Assembly: GCF_006438825.1 (NCBI RefSeq)
Contig: NZ_RCZP01000031.1
Location: 1 to 60,794 of the forward strand
Length of the DNA: 60,794 bases
Source of the DNA: Muricoccus nepalensis
Lineage (GTDB): Bacteria; Pseudomonadota; Alphaproteobacteria; Acetobacterales; Acetobacteraceae
Reading direction: 5' to 3'
Shown: positions 38,956 to 48,882 of the stretch, in pieces
Numbering within the stretch: position 1 is the first letter of the stretch
How the letters are laid out: the number at the start of each line of letters is the position of its first letter
Position numbers and translations under genes: made by a program
The notes under the pieces: generated by a model
Told to the model about the DNA's origin: nothing
What the model saw: only the letters and a program-made list of their open reading frames with translations
The model's database searches: none

Positions 38956-39966
38956 TTACTCCGGCTTTACGTTGGCAGTGCGGATGACCTCGGCCCAGCG
39001 GGCGATGTCCTCCCGCAGGAAGGCGGCCATGGCGTCGGCCGGGCGGACGTTGACGGTCATGCCCACCTCGGTCGTCCGGACCCGGACGGGCTCGCGCGCC
39101 ATGGCGGCGAGGGTCACCTCGCGCAGCCTGGCGAGCGCGGGCGCCGGCACCGCGGCGGGGGCGAAGAGCCCGAACCACGCGTCCGCCTCCACGCCCGGCA
39201 CCCCGGCCTCCGCCAGGGTGGGCAGCGCGGGAAGGTGCGGGGAGCGGTTCGGCGAGGCGACCGCCAGGGCGCGCAGCTTGCCCGACTGGACCTGGGTGAG
39301 GACCGTCGGCGCCGTGGCGAAGGAGAGCTGGACATGCCCGCCGAGCAGGTCGTTCAGCATCGGCGAGGAGCCGCGGTAGGGCACGTGCACCATGTCCACG
39401 CCCGTCTTCGCGCGGAAGAGCTCGAGGGTGAGGTGGGAGGCGGAGCCCTGTCCCGTCGAGGCGCAGGTGAGCTTGCCCGGCTGGGCGCGCGCCAGCGCCA
39501 GCAGCTGCGCGACGGTCTCGGCCGGGACGTCCGGCCGCACCACGAGGATGTGCTGGAGGTCGGCCAGCCCCGCGATCGGCGCGAAGTCCCGCACCGGGTC
39601 GTAGCCGCCGCCGTCCGGCAGGAGGGAGATGTTGGTGGCGTGGGTCTGGTTGGAGGCGAGCATGATGGAGGTGCCGTCCGCCGCGCCGGTGGCCACCCGC
39701 CGCGTGCCGATGGCGCCGGCGCCGCCCGCGATGTTCTCCACGATCACGGGGGCGTTCAGGTCCTTCGCCATCTCCGCCGCCACCAGCCGCGCGAGGACGT
39801 CGGTCGGCCCGCCCGCCGGGTAGGGCACGACCAGCGTCACGGGCCGGGCGGGGGACCAGGTGGGTTGCGCCAGGGCCGGGCGGGCGGGCGCTGGCGCCAG
39901 GAGGAGGGCCGGCAGCGCCAGCGCGCGGCGGCGCGCGAGGCGGGGCGACATGGGGCGGAGGCTCAC
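38956..39966 (-). CDS. Bug-type (TctC) periplasmic solute receptor
   Basis: A 336-residue extracytoplasmic binding protein of the tripartite tricarboxylate receptor family. Signal peptide RRRALALPALLLAPAPA with cleavage near PALAQ, then ARPVTLVVPYPAGGPTDVL, VENIAGGAGAIG and VPYRGSSPMLNDLL. GTG start at 39966 with AAGGA seven bases upstream. No tctAB permease is adjacent. It heads a pair with the epimerase and is divergent from the dehalogenase-like gene. Confidence 0.93.
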   Translation of the reverse strand: MSLRPMSPRLARRRALALPALLLAPAPARPALAQPTWSPARPVTLVVPYPAGGPTDVLARLVAAEMAKDLNAPVIVENIAGGAGAIGTRRVATGAADGTSIMLASNQTHATNISLLPDGGGYDPVRDFAPIAGLADLQHILVVRPDVPAETVAQLLALARAQPGKLTCASTGQGSASHLTLELFRAKTGVDMVHVPYRGSSPMLNDLLGGHVQLSFATAPTVLTQVQSGKLRALAVASPNRSPHLPALPTLAEAGVPGVEADAWFGLFAPAAVPAPALARLREVTLAAMAREPVRVRTTEVGMTVNVRPADAMAAFLREDIARWAEVIRTANVKPE

Positions 39967-40142
39967 GGCGGGATCCTTTCCCTTCCTGGTGGTTCGCGGC
40001 CTCGGCGGCGCTGGGGCGGGAGCGATGGCACGGATTGACGGCGGGGGGAACGGGCTGACGCGCGGTCCCGGCCGGGGCAGGATGCGCGCCGGCCGCCCGG
40101 CGCCCGCCAGGGGGCGGGCCCGGCGGCCGCGTGGGAGGCGGC

Positions 40143-41024
40143 ATGATCTTCGAGGGCTTCACGCTCGAGACCCGGGAGGCGAACGGGGTTCCGGTCCGCC
40201 TCCGGCGCGGCGGCGACGGCCCGCCGCTGCTCCTGCTGCACGGGAACCCGCAGACCCACGCGATGTGGCACCGCGTGGCGCCGGTGCTGGCGCGGCGCTT
40301 CACGGTGGTCTGCCCGGACCTCCGGGGCTACGGCTTCAGCGGCAAGCCCGCGCTCTCGCCGGACAGCGCGGCCTTCTCCAAGCGCGCCATGGCGGCGGAC
40401 CTGGCGGCGCTGATGGAGGGCCTCGGGCACCGGCGCTTCGGCGTGGTCGCGCATGACCGCGGCGCGCGGGTGGCCCATCGCCTGGCGCTCGACCACGCGG
40501 CCCTGGTGGACCGGCTCTGCGTCATGGACATCGTGCCCACGCTCGCGCATTTCGAGCGCACCGACATGGCCTTCGCCATGGGCTACTGGCACTGGTTCTT
40601 CCTCGCCCAGAAGCACCCGCTGCCGGAGCGGATGATCCGGCGGGACGTGGAGGACTGGTTCCGGCTGCAGACCTCGCGCGAGCCGAAGGACGACGGCTTC
40701 TTCCACCCGGAGGCGCGGGCCGACTACCTGGCGGCGCTGCGGCTCGAGGGAACCGTGGAGTCGATCTGCGAGGACTACCGCGCGGCCGCGGGCATCGACC
40801 TCGACCACGACCGAGCCTCCCGCGCGGCCGGCGAGCGGGTGCGCTGCCCCCTTCTCGTGCTCTGGGGCGCCAAGGGCCGGATCGGCACCTGGTACGAGCC
40901 CCTGAAGATCTGGCGCGACTTCGCGGACGGGACGATCGAGGGCCATCCGGTGAACAGCGGCCACTACCTCGCCGAGGAGGCCCCCGGGGAGGTGCTGGAG
41001 GCGCTGGACGGCTTCCTCGGCTGA
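40143..41024 (+). CDS. Haloacetate (fluoroacetate) dehalogenase-like alpha/beta hydrolase
   Basis: A 293-residue cytoplasmic alpha/beta hydrolase without signal peptide. It carries every active-site residue known in the Rhodopseudomonas fluoroacetate dehalogenase: nucleophile D105 with R106 and R109 in [12 protein letters not shown]129 in VMDIVPT, the halide-pocket pair H150-W151 in YWHWFFL, Y212 and H274 in NSGHYLAEE. The offset to the characterised enzyme is about five residues through the core. Defluorination or dechlorination of a haloacid is likely, but related epoxide hydrolases share the fold. ATG at 40143 has GGGAGG just upstream. It is divergent from a Bug receptor gene. Confidence 0.82.
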   Translation: MIFEGFTLETREANGVPVRLRRGGDGPPLLLLHGNPQTHAMWHRVAPVLARRFTVVCPDLRGYGFSGKPALSPDSAAFSKRAMAADLAALMEGLGHRRFGVVAHDRGARVAHRLALDHAALVDRLCVMDIVPTLAHFERTDMAFAMGYWHWFFLAQKHPLPERMIRRDVEDWFRLQTSREPKDDGFFHPEARADYLAALRLEGTVESICEDYRAAAGIDLDHDRASRAAGERVRCPLLVLWGAKGRIGTWYEPLKIWRDFADGTIEGHPVNSGHYLAEEAPGEVLEALDGFLG

Positions 41025-41118
41025 CCGGGAGTCGGCCGGCCCGCCTTTCCGCCCCAAGGAACGAAGATTTCACCATTCCGCGTCAGGATCGGCTCCCCAC
41101 GGCTCCCGGGACATTCCG

Positions 41119-42816
41119 ATGCGCAGACCCTCGTTCCGCCTTTTCGACCGCGTGCCGCTCAACGCGCGCCTCATCGGGGGGGCGCTCCTGCTGCTCGCCC
41201 TGTCCCTCGGCAGCAGCAACTGGCTGCTCCTCCAGAAGGCCGAGTCGGAGCTCACCGAGCAGCTCCTGCTCGGCGTGCAGTCCCGGCTGAACATGCTGGT
41301 CGAGCGGATCAAGGAGCTCGGCCCGCTCGAGGAGCGCGCGGACGGCCTCTACGCCGGGCCGCAGCGCCTGAACGGCTGGAGCGAGGGCGTGGAGCTGCTG
41401 GAGCGGGCCAGCGGCAACTCGGCGGCCATCATGCACCACGACGTGCGCGTCGCGGTCAGCGGCGTCATGGCGCCGCGCGTCCTCAACACGAAGGTGACCG
41501 AGCCGGCGGTGGTCGAGGGGGTGCTGCGCCGCGGCGAGCCGGTCGTGGTCCGGTTCAAGCTCGACGGCGTGCCCCGGATCTCCCGCTTCATCCCGCTGAA
41601 GGACGCCCAGGGGCGGGTGCTGGGCATGATCGCCCACGGGGCGACCCTCGCCCAGATCGACGAGGCCCTGGCCGGGATGCGGCTTCGCGCCGGCATCATC
41701 GGCGGGGGCGCGGTCGTGCTGGGCGGGCTGGCCATGTGGCTGCTGATCGGCGCCTCGCTGCGGCCCATCGGGCGCCTGGCCTCGGCCGTGCAGGGCGTGG
41801 CCGACGGCAACACGACGGTCGACGCGCACACGGTCGCCGCCAGCACGCGGCGCGACCAGATCGGGGTGCTCGCCCGCGCGGTCTCGGCCATGCAGAACGT
41901 CCTCGGGCGGGCGCGCGAGGTGGAGGCCGAGGCGGCCGCGCGCCACGAGCAGGCCGCGGCCCGGGAGCGCCAGGCGACGATGGACCTCGCCGAGAACGTG
42001 CAGCAGGGCCTGGAGAGCATTGCGCAGCGCGTCCAGGCTTCCGCGGCGGCGGTGCGCGACGGCGCGGCCGCGCTGACGGAGCTCGCGGCGAGCACGGCCC
42101 AGCGCGCGGAGGCCGGGACGGTCAGCGCCCGCGAGACCGCGCAGAGCACCGGCACGGTCGCCGCGGCGGCGGAGGAGATGGCCGCCTCCGTGCAGGAGAT
42201 CGCCCGGCAGGTTTCGGAGGCGGCGGCGGTCGCGGCGAAGGCGGTGACGCAGGCGCGCGCGACGGACGCCACCGTGCGCGGCCTGGCCGAGGGCGCGGCG
42301 CGCATCGGCGACGTGGTCCGGCTGATCAACGACATCGCCGGGCAGACGAACCTCCTCGCCCTCAACGCGACGATCGAGGCGGCGCGGGCGGGCGAGGCCG
42401 GGCGCGGCTTCGCGGTGGTCGCGAGCGAGGTGAAGAGCCTCGCCACCCAGACCTCCAAGGCGACGGAGGAGATCGGGGCGCAGATCGCGGGCATGCAGGC
42501 CTCGACCACGGCGGCGGTGGAGGCGATCCAGGGCATCGGCGGCACGATCGACACGCTGTCCGGCATCGCCGGGAGCATCGCGACCGCCATCGAGCAGCAG
42601 CACGCCGCGACGCAGGAGATCGCGCGCAGCGTGGCGGGCGCGGCGCAGGGCGCCGCGGCGGCGGACCGGACGATGGGGGAGATCGCGACCGCCACCGACG
42701 ACTCGCGCCGGGCGGTGTCCGGCCTGCAGCGGACCAGCGACGAGATGGCCGCGAGCGGGGAGGCCCTGCGCTCGGAGATCGGCGCGCTGGTGACCCGTCT
42801 GCGCCACGCCGCCTGA
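41119..42816 (+). CDS. Methyl-accepting chemotaxis protein with periplasmic Cache-like domain
   Basis: Chemoreceptor of 565 residues. Transmembrane helix at about 17-36, periplasmic sensor of about 155 residues (single-Cache type with the [10 protein letters not shown] and [13 protein letters not shown] strands), second helix at about 195-217, HAMP domain about 218-270, and a cytoplasmic signalling domain whose hairpin tip begins at D405 ([19 protein letters not shown]). No C-terminal CheR-docking pentapeptide is seen. The ligand is unknown. It lies about 36 kb from the che operon and next to the dehalogenase-like gene. Confidence 0.93.
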   Translation: MRRPSFRLFDRVPLNARLIGGALLLLALSLGSSNWLLLQKAESELTEQLLLGVQSRLNMLVERIKELGPLEERADGLYAGPQRLNGWSEGVELLERASGNSAAIMHHDVRVAVSGVMAPRVLNTKVTEPAVVEGVLRRGEPVVVRFKLDGVPRISRFIPLKDAQGRVLGMIAHGATLAQIDEALAGMRLRAGIIGGGAVVLGGLAMWLLIGASLRPIGRLASAVQGVADGNTTVDAHTVAASTRRDQIGVLARAVSAMQNVLGRAREVEAEAAARHEQAAARERQATMDLAENVQQGLESIAQRVQASAAAVRDGAAALTELAASTAQRAEAGTVSARETAQSTGTVAAAAEEMAASVQEIARQVSEAAAVAAKAVTQARATDATVRGLAEGAARIGDVVRLINDIAGQTNLLALNATIEAARAGEAGRGFAVVASEVKSLATQTSKATEEIGAQIAGMQASTTAAVEAIQGIGGTIDTLSGIAGSIATAIEQQHAATQEIARSVAGAAQGAAAADRTMGEIATATDDSRRAVSGLQRTSDEMAASGEALRSEIGALVTRLRHAA

Positions 42817-42842
42817 GCCGGCCGGGGACGGGCACGGCCGGC
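42817..42842. terminator. Bidirectional hairpin between convergent genes
   Basis: GCCGGCCG at 42817-42824 pairs with CGGCCGGC at 42835-42842 around a 10-base loop, in the 32-base gap between the chemoreceptor and NAD kinase stops. No T-run on either side. Confidence 0.45.
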
Positions 42843-42848
42843 CCGTCC

Positions 42849-43676
42849 TCAGACCGTGAACTGCTCGGCCAGGATGCGCTCCGGCAGGCCGTGGTCGGGG
42901 TCGAAGAGCATCGTGAGGCGGTGGGTGGTGGTCTCGCAGATCTCCACCCGCCGCACGTCGCGCACCTCGGTGTAGTCCGCGACCGCGGCGACGGGGCGCT
43001 TCTCCGTCTCCAGGATCTCGAAGGCGACGGAGGCGTTGCCGGGCAGCAGGGCGCCGCGCCAGCGTCGCGGGCGGAAGGCGGAGATCGGCGTCATCGCCAG
43101 GAGGTTGGCGCCGAGCGGGATGATCGGGCCGTGGGCCGAGAGGTTGTAGGCCGTGCTGCCCGCCGGCGTCGCCACGAGGATGCCGTCGCAGATCAGCTCG
43201 GGCAGCCGCACCTTCCCGTCCACGAGGATGCGGATCTTGGCGGCCTGCCGCGTCTCCCTGAGGAGCGAGACCTCGTTGATGGCGAGCGCCTCCTCCACCA
43301 GGCCCTCGGCGTTCGTGGTGCGCATCCGCAGGGGCTGCAGGAGGGCGGCCTGGGCCGCGCGAAGCCTCTCCGGCAGGCTGTCCTCCCGGTAGGGATTCAT
43401 CAGGAAGCCCACGCTGCCGCGATTCATGCCGTAGACGGGCAGGTTGCGGCCGAGGAAGCGGTGCTGGGTCTCCAGCATGGCGCCGTCGCCGCCCAGCGCG
43501 ACCACGACCGCCGCGTCCTCGATCGGGCAGTCCCCGTAGAGCGCCGCGAGGCGTTGATGGGCCGCGGCTCCCTCGGGCGTCGCGGCCGAGTGGAAGGCGA
43601 TGCGGCCGCCGAGATCCGCGGGCAGCTCGCGCGGCGCGTCGGGGTCGGGGGCGCCGCCGAGAAGGGCCGCCGTCAT
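42849..43676 (-). CDS. nadK: NAD kinase
   Basis: Phosphorylates NAD to NADP. The 275-residue protein shows the GGDG ATP motif ([11 protein letters not shown], near 60), the INEVSLLR segment and the [20 protein letters not shown] signature. The first 20 residues are less conserved, so the start may be slightly later ([12 protein letters not shown] is where the family begins). The ATG at 43676 overlaps the nitrilase stop (ATGA), which supports it. Confidence 0.94.
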   Translation of the reverse strand: MTAALLGGAPDPDAPRELPADLGGRIAFHSAATPEGAAAHQRLAALYGDCPIEDAAVVVALGGDGAMLETQHRFLGRNLPVYGMNRGSVGFLMNPYREDSLPERLRAAQAALLQPLRMRTTNAEGLVEEALAINEVSLLRETRQAAKIRILVDGKVRLPELICDGILVATPAGSTAYNLSAHGPIIPLGANLLAMTPISAFRPRRWRGALLPGNASVAFEILETEKRPVAAVADYTEVRDVRRVEICETTTHRLTMLFDPDHGLPERILAEQFTV

Positions 43677-44536
43677 GCCGTCGGCGCGGCCGGTCGGTGG
43701 TCCAGGGGAAGGCGGCGGTGCTCCAGCACGGGCATGTCCGCGCGGACGCGGGCCGTGATCGCCGGGTCGATCCGCGCCGTGGCCCAGCCGGTGCCGTCCG
43801 AGCACTTGGCGACCACGTGGCCCCAGGGATCGCAGATGAGCGAGTGCCCGAAGGTGTGGCGCGGGCCCTTGGGCTCCATGTGCTGGCCCCAGGTGGCGGG
43901 CGCGGCGATCCAGCACTGCGTCTCGATGGCGCGCGCGCGGACGAGGACCTCCCAATGATCCTTGCCGGTCTGGAGGGTGAAGGCCGCGGGCAGGAAGATC
44001 AGTTCGGCCCCGGCCTGGCGGAGCGAGAGGAAGAGCTCGGGGAAGCGGACGTCGTAGCAGATGGCGAGGCCGCAGGCGGTGTCGCCCGCCCGCGCCGTGA
44101 CCACCGCGCTGCCCGCGTCGTAGGTGCTGCTCTCCCGGTACCCGGTGCCGTCCGGCGCCGTGATGTCGAAGAGGTGGAGCTTGCTGTAGCGCGCCACCTC
44201 CCGCCCGTCGGGCGCGAAGAGCAGGCTGGTGTTCCGCAGCCGGTCGCCCACCCGCTCGCCGATGCTGCCGCCGTGGACGTGGATCCGGTTGGCGACCGCC
44301 ATGGCCCGCAGCGCCTCGTAGGCCTCCCCGCCCCGGGCGTTGGAGCCGGGCTCGGGCAGGAGCTCGGCCGCGGCCAGCTTGGTGGCCCGGTCCCCACCGA
44401 GGCAGGTCCAGATCTCGGGCAGGGCGACGATGTCCGGCCGGTCGGCCTCGATGGCGGCGGTGGACAGGCGCTCCGCCTGGGCGATGTTGGCGGCCTTGTC
44501 GGCGCCGGGGTTCATCTGCACGACGCTGACGCGCAT
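43673..44536 (-). CDS. Carbon-nitrogen hydrolase (Nit/omega-amidase family)
   Basis: Nitrilase-superfamily amidase of 287 residues with the catalytic triad E41 (ALPEIWT), K119 (YSKLHLFD) and C160 ([10 protein letters not shown]). It is closest to the Nit1/Nit2 branch, whose members hydrolyse omega-amides or repair deaminated glutathione. It is translationally linked to nadK by a four-base overlap. Confidence 0.9.
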   Translation of the reverse strand: MRVSVVQMNPGADKAANIAQAERLSTAAIEADRPDIVALPEIWTCLGGDRATKLAAAELLPEPGSNARGGEAYEALRAMAVANRIHVHGGSIGERVGDRLRNTSLLFAPDGREVARYSKLHLFDITAPDGTGYRESSTYDAGSAVVTARAGDTACGLAICYDVRFPELFLSLRQAGAELIFLPAAFTLQTGKDHWEVLVRARAIETQCWIAAPATWGQHMEPKGPRHTFGHSLICDPWGHVVAKCSDGTGWATARIDPAITARVRADMPVLEHRRLPLDHRPAAPTA

Positions 44537-44692
44537 TCAGGGCTCCGAGTGGCAGGGTCTCTGTCCGGGCGCATCAAGCGCGCGCCGGCGGGCGGGGGCA
44601 AGGGTGCCGCGGACGGTGCCGCGCCGTCCCCGGACTTGACGGCGCCGGCCGGCGCGGCCTCCATCCGCGGCAAGCAGCTTGGGGAGGCCCGG

Positions 44693-45661
44693 ATGATTGG
44701 TCGTCGCGCACTCGCGGGGGGAGCAGCGGCCCTGTCGCTGCCGGGCCGGGCCCGGGCACAGGCCGCCTTTCCCAGCCGGCCGATCCGGCTGATCGTGGCC
44801 TTCGCGGCCGGCGGGGCGGCGGACAGCGCGGCGCGCGTCCTCGCCCCGAAGATGGGGGAGCGGCTGGGCGTCTCCGTGGTGGTGGAGAACCGCACGGGCG
44901 GCAGCGGCTCGAACGGGGGCGCCGCCGTCGCCCAGGCCGCGCCGGACGGGCACACGCTGCTCTGGGACGCCTCCTCGCACATCGTCAACCCGAGCCTGCT
45001 GAAGGGCCTCTCCTTCGACTACACCACCGCCTTCCTGCCGGTGACCCTGGCCACCACCTTCCCGCAGGTGCTGGCCGTCAAGGCCGACAGCCCGGCTAGG
45101 AGCGTGGCGGAGTTCGTCGTGCTGGCGAAGGCCCGGCCCGGCGCGCTCAACATCGGCACCCAGGGGAACGCGACCGCCGGGCACCTCGCCCTCGCGCAGC
45201 TGCAGCGCCTAGCCGGGATCGAGCTGACCCACGCGCCCTATCGCGGTGGGGCAGATGCCGCGCGGGACCTCGCGGCGGGCGTGCTGGACGGGGCCTTCAT
45301 CACCGCGCTGTCCGCCGGGCCGATCGCCGATTCCGGCCGCGCGCGCCTGCTGGCCGTGGCGACGGACGCGAGGCTCCCGTCCCGCCCGGCGGTCCCGACC
45401 TTCGCGGAGGCGGGCATCCCCGGCCTGACCATCGCCGAGTGGTGCGCCCTCTTCGCCCCCGCCGGCACGCCGCTCCCCGTGGCGGAGCGATTGCACGCCG
45501 CCGTGGCCGGGGCGCTGGCCGATGCGGAGGTGCGGGCGCGGCTGGAGCAGATCGTGGCCCTTCCCGTCGGCTCGTCCCCGGCCGAGTTCGCGCGCTTTGT
45601 GCGCGAGGGGCGCGAGGCCATGGCGACGCTCGTGCGCGAGGCGGGAATTCGCGCGGAGTAG
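44693..45661 (+). CDS. Bug-type (TctC) periplasmic solute receptor
   Basis: A 322-residue binding protein of the same family as the receptors at 9463 and 38956. Signal peptide with GRRALAGGAAALSLPGRARAQ, then FPSRPIRLIVAFAAGGAADS, VVVENRTGGSGSNGG and APYRGGADAARDL. The ATG at 44693 has GGGGAGG upstream. It is closer to the 9463 receptor than to the 38956 one (GLSFDYTTAFLPVT against GLPFDYGTAFAPIS). No permease genes are near. Confidence 0.93.
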   Translation: MIGRRALAGGAAALSLPGRARAQAAFPSRPIRLIVAFAAGGAADSAARVLAPKMGERLGVSVVVENRTGGSGSNGGAAVAQAAPDGHTLLWDASSHIVNPSLLKGLSFDYTTAFLPVTLATTFPQVLAVKADSPARSVAEFVVLAKARPGALNIGTQGNATAGHLALAQLQRLAGIELTHAPYRGGADAARDLAAGVLDGAFITALSAGPIADSGRARLLAVATDARLPSRPAVPTFAEAGIPGLTIAEWCALFAPAGTPLPVAERLHAAVAGALADAEVRARLEQIVALPVGSSPAEFARFVREGREAMATLVREAGIRAE

Positions 45662-45671
45662 CCGTGCCGTC

Positions 45672-45857
45672 TCAGGCCATCCGGTCCGGCGGCCCGCCAG
45701 ACCCCGCCTTGGCCGCGATCCCGCTGACGATCGCGACCACGAGCGCCACCCCGGCCACCGCGAGAAGAGCCAGCGAGAAGCCGAACTGCAGCACCCGCGC
45801 GAGGATCGCGAGGAGGACGAACACCACGGCCAGGCCAATCGTCCAGCGCATCATCAT
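45672..45857 (-). CDS. Small membrane protein
   Basis: A 61-residue protein starting with three Met codons and made of two hydrophobic helices (about 5-24 and 27-48) with a short polar tail. AAGGA lies upstream. I do not recognise the family. It follows the hairpins at the end of the ribosomal cluster and converges on the Bug receptor gene. Coding status is likely but not certain for such a short frame. Confidence 0.5.
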   Translation of the reverse strand: MMMRWTIGLAVVFVLLAILARVLQFGFSLALLAVAGVALVVAIVSGIAAKAGSGGPPDRMA

Positions 45858-45901
45858 GGGAACCGTTCCTTCCGCGTGAGAGGGTGGAACGGGAGGAACA
45901 G

Positions 45902-45936
45902 CCGGCCGTTGCGGCCGGTCGCCCCGCTGGCGCGGG
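45902..45936 (-). terminator. Tandem hairpins at the end of the ribosomal cluster
   Basis: Two stems abut the stop codon of the last gene: CCCGC-TGGC-GCGGG at 45923-45936 and CCGGCC-GTTGC-GGCCGG at 45902-45918. There is no T-run, but the position at the end of a 15-kb operon fits a termination or RNA-protection role. Confidence 0.45.
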
Positions 45937-46416
45937 CTACTCCGCCCGGAAGTGACGAAGATCGGGCGCGACCGCCAGCACCGCCTCCGCGAGCGGCGCG
46001 GGCCAGGGCGCGCGCCGAACCGGCACCGTCAGGCTGGCCTCGCCCTCGTCGAGGAGCAGGAGGTAGAGCCGCTCCGTCTGAGTGTCGTATCCAAGGAAAA
46101 GCCCGGCCGTTGCGCAGTCCCCGCCGTCGCAGGTCCAGCCGAAGACGTAGCGCTCCTCCGCGGTCTGGAGGGCGGCCGGCGCGGCGGCGCGGAGGTGCCG
46201 TAGAACGTAGGTCTGCCGGCCCCGCGTCACCGAGCGGAGGATCACGACGACATCGGGGTGCGCGGCCAGCGCCGGGACCGGCTGCCCGGCCAAGCCCAGG
46301 GGAGAGGGCGCGCGGTCCACCTGCGCCGCGGCCGAGCCCGCCAGCAGCACGAAAAGAAGAAGGGCGAGTGGTTGCCCACCCGCCCTTCGTCCAAGCCATC
46401 GCCGAAGCGTCTTCAC
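45937..46416 (-). CDS. Hypothetical exported protein following rplQ
   Basis: A 159-residue protein with a Sec signal peptide (about 1-31, [17 protein letters not shown]) and a mature domain of about 128 residues with one CDGGDC cysteine pair. I do not recognise the family. Its GTG start overlaps the rplQ stop by four bases (GTGA), so it is read with the ribosomal operon, which is an unusual place for an exported protein. Confidence 0.7.
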   Translation of the reverse strand: MKTLRRWLGRRAGGQPLALLLFVLLAGSAAAQVDRAPSPLGLAGQPVPALAAHPDVVVILRSVTRGRQTYVLRHLRAAAPAALQTAEERYVFGWTCDGGDCATAGLFLGYDTQTERLYLLLLDEGEASLTVPVRRAPWPAPLAEAVLAVAPDLRHFRAE

Positions 46417-46838
46417 GCCTCCGCGGTCTCCTCCTCGGCCACCTCGGGCCGCGGGCCGCTGTCGAGGCCCTTGGCGGCCACGTCGCGCTCGATGAGCTCG
46501 ATCACGGCCATCTGCGCGGCGTCGCCGTAGCGGATGCCGGCGCGCAGCACACGGGTGTAGCCGCCCGTGCGGGCCGCGTAGCGCGGGGCCAGCGTGTCGA
46601 ACAGCTTGCGGACCACCAGCGGGTCGCGGATCTGCGCGGCCGCCTGGCGGCGGGCGTTCAGGTCGCCGCGCTTGCCGAGCGTGATGATGCGCTCGACATA
46701 GGGACGCAGCTCCTTCGCCTTCGGCAGCGTGGTGGTGATCTGCTCGTGCTTGAGCAGGCTGGTCGCCATGTTCCGGAACATGGAGATCCGGTGGCTGGAT
46801 GTGACGTTGAGCTTCCGCCCGGCCATTCCGTGACGCAT
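46413..46838 (-). CDS. rplQ: 50S ribosomal protein L17 (bL17)
   Basis: Binds 23S rRNA near the peptide exit tunnel. The 141-residue protein opens [17 protein letters not shown] as usual; E. coli L17 has 127 residues, and the extra length is a Glu-rich tail ([10 protein letters not shown]). Last ribosomal gene of the alpha operon, 25 bases after rpoA. Confidence 0.97.
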   Translation of the reverse strand: MRHGMAGRKLNVTSSHRISMFRNMATSLLKHEQITTTLPKAKELRPYVERIITLGKRGDLNARRQAAAQIRDPLVVRKLFDTLAPRYAARTGGYTRVLRAGIRYGDAAQMAVIELIERDVAAKGLDSGPRPEVAEEETAEA

Positions 46839-46863
46839 TGTCTCTACCCTTCCCGGACGGCCG

Positions 46864-47889
46864 TCAGAACGGCTCGTCCACCTTCCGCGCCAGATCTTCG
46901 ATGTTTTCCGGCGGCCAGCCGGGGACGTTCATGCCGAGGCCGAGACCCATGGAGGTGAGCACCTCCTTGATCTCGTTCAGCGACTTGCGGCCGAAGTTCG
47001 GCGTGCGCAGCATCTCCTGCTCGGACTTCTGAACGAGATCGCCGATGTAGACGATGTTGTCGTTCTTCAGGCAGTTCGCCGAGCGGACGGAGAGCTCCAG
47101 CTCGTCGACCTTGCGGAGCAGGTTGCGGTTGAACGGCAGGTCGTCCTCGACCTCGGCGGCCCGCGCCTCGCGCGGCTCGTCGAAGTTGATGAAGAGCTGC
47201 AGCTGGTCCTGCAGGATGCGCGCGGCGAGCGCCACGGCGTCATCCGGCGCCACGGTGCCGTCCGTCTCGACCGTCAGGACGAGCTTGTCGTAGTCTGTGC
47301 GCTGGCCGACGCGGGTCGGCTCCACGCGGTAGGCCACGCGGCGCACCGGGGAGTAGATCGCGTCCACCGGGATGAGGCCGATCGGCGCGTCCTCGGGACG
47401 GTTCTCGGACGCCGGGACATAGCCCTTGCCGGTCGCGACGGTCAGCTCGGCGTTGAGCTTCGCGCCGTCGTCGAGCGTGCAGATGACCAGATCCGGGTTG
47501 GCGATCTCGATGTCGCCGGTCACCTGGATCTGCCCGGCCGTCACCTCGCCCGGGCCGGTCGCGGTGAGGGAGAGGCGCTTGGAGCCCTCGCCCTGCATGC
47601 GGATGGCTAGGCGCTTGATGTTCAGGACGATGTCGGTGACGTCCTCGCGGACGCCGGGAAGGCTGCTGAACTCGTGCAGCGCGCCCTCGATCTGCACGGC
47701 CGTCACCGCCGCCCCCTGGAGGGAGGACAGCAGGATGCGGCGCAGCGCGTTGCCGAGCGTCATGCCGAAGCCGCGCTCCAGCGGCTCCGCCACGATGGTG
47801 GCCGTGCGGGAGGGGTCGTTGCCCCCTTCCACGTCGAGACGCTCGGGCTTGATCAGGGAACGCCAGTTGCGATCCATCGCGCCACTCAT
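46864..47889 (-). CDS. rpoA: DNA-directed RNA polymerase subunit alpha
   Basis: Assembles the polymerase core through its N-terminal domain and contacts activators and UP elements through its C-terminal domain. At 341 residues (329 in E. coli) both domains are complete: [18 protein letters not shown] near 40, and the C-terminal [13 protein letters not shown] segment with the LPNFGRKS-type helix read here as [14 protein letters not shown]. An in-frame ATG at 47877 (MDRNW) is an alternative start. Confidence 0.98.
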   Translation of the reverse strand: MSGAMDRNWRSLIKPERLDVEGGNDPSRTATIVAEPLERGFGMTLGNALRRILLSSLQGAAVTAVQIEGALHEFSSLPGVREDVTDIVLNIKRLAIRMQGEGSKRLSLTATGPGEVTAGQIQVTGDIEIANPDLVICTLDDGAKLNAELTVATGKGYVPASENRPEDAPIGLIPVDAIYSPVRRVAYRVEPTRVGQRTDYDKLVLTVETDGTVAPDDAVALAARILQDQLQLFINFDEPREARAAEVEDDLPFNRNLLRKVDELELSVRSANCLKNDNIVYIGDLVQKSEQEMLRTPNFGRKSLNEIKEVLTSMGLGLGMNVPGWPPENIEDLARKVDEPF

Positions 47890-47905
47890 GGTGGTGGTTC
47901 CCCTC

Positions 47906-48304
47906 TCAGACCCGACGGCGCTTGCGGGGGCGGCAGCCGTTGTGCGGGATGGGCGTCACGTCCTTGATGGCCGTCACGTAGAAGCCGACGGCCTGGAGGG
48001 CGCGCAGCGCGCTCTCACGGCCCGAACCGGGGCCCGAGACCATGATCTCGAGCGTCTCCATGCCGTGCTCGCGGGCCTTCTTGCCCGCGTCCTCGGCGGC
48101 CACCTGGGCGGCGTAGGGCGTGGACTTGCGGCTGCCCTTGAAGCCCTGGGAGCCCGAGGACGACCAGGCGATCGCGTTGCCCTGGCTGTCCGTGATCGTG
48201 ACGATCGTGTTGTTGAAGGAAGCGAGGACGTGCGCCACGCCGGAAGAGATGTTCTTCCGTTCCTTCTTGCGCGGGCGGGACCCGGCGTTCGGCTGACGCG
48301 CCAT
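47906..48304 (-). CDS. rpsK: 30S ribosomal protein S11 (uS11)
   Basis: Lines the mRNA exit channel of the small subunit. The 132-residue protein ends with the conserved [17 protein letters not shown]. One base separates its start from the rpsM stop. Confidence 0.98.
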   Translation of the reverse strand: MARQPNAGSRPRKKERKNISSGVAHVLASFNNTIVTITDSQGNAIAWSSSGSQGFKGSRKSTPYAAQVAAEDAGKKAREHGMETLEIMVSGPGSGRESALRALQAVGFYVTAIKDVTPIPHNGCRPRKRRRV

Positions 48305-48305
48305 C

Positions 48306-48683
48306 TTACTTCGTCACCTTCTTCTTGCCGGCGATCGCGACCGCCTTGCCCTTGCGGGTGCGGGCGTTCGTGTGCGTGCGCTGGCCGCGCACCGGCAGGC
48401 CGCGGCGATGGCGGAGGCCGCGGTAGCAGGCCATGTCCATCAGGCGCTTGATGTTCATCGCGACCTCGCGGCGGAGGTCGCCCTCGACGCGGTAGTCGGT
48501 GTCCAGCGTCGCGCGCAGGCGAAGCAGCTCGTCCTCGGAGAGCTGGTTCACCCGGCGCTCCTCGGGGATGCCGAGCTTCGCGCAGATGTCGGCCGCGTTC
48601 TTGGGGCCGATGCCGAAGATGTAGCGCAGCGAGATCTGCACGCGCTTGTTGTCGGGGATGTTCACGCCGGCGATACGCGCCAC
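48306..48683 (-). CDS. rpsM: 30S ribosomal protein S13 (uS13)
   Basis: Forms bridges to the large subunit and contacts P-site tRNA with its basic tail. 125 residues. GTG start ([13 protein letters not shown]) with AGGAGA upstream; the frame is open 93 bases further but without S13 sequence. The [15 protein letters not shown] motif is intact. No rpmJ gene lies between secY and rpsM, as usual in this group. The 199-base gap to adk may hold an alpha-operon promoter, but none is obvious. Confidence 0.97.
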   Translation of the reverse strand: MARIAGVNIPDNKRVQISLRYIFGIGPKNAADICAKLGIPEERRVNQLSEDELLRLRATLDTDYRVEGDLRREVAMNIKRLMDMACYRGLRHRRGLPVRGQRTHTNARTRKGKAVAIAGKKKVTK

Positions 48684-48882
48684 GGTGCTCTCCTGGAGCG
48701 TTCGCTCCGTTCGGGCCGGTCGGCGAAGCCGCCCGGCGAGGTGATCCTGACCCGGCCGCGGCGGCGGCAGGGCCAATCGGTGGAAGACGGGAACCGTCCG
48801 TGCAAGCGGGATCGCGGCTAGGTGGGGCCCGCCGCGAAGAGGGGCGATTTAGGCGGCCCGCGCCGCCGAGTCAAGCCAGGAG

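Noticed and set aside
48684-48882. A hidden gene between adk and rpsM, such as rpmJ for L36
   Set aside because: No frame in this 199-base gap resembles L36 or another conserved small protein; in this group rpmJ is usually elsewhere.
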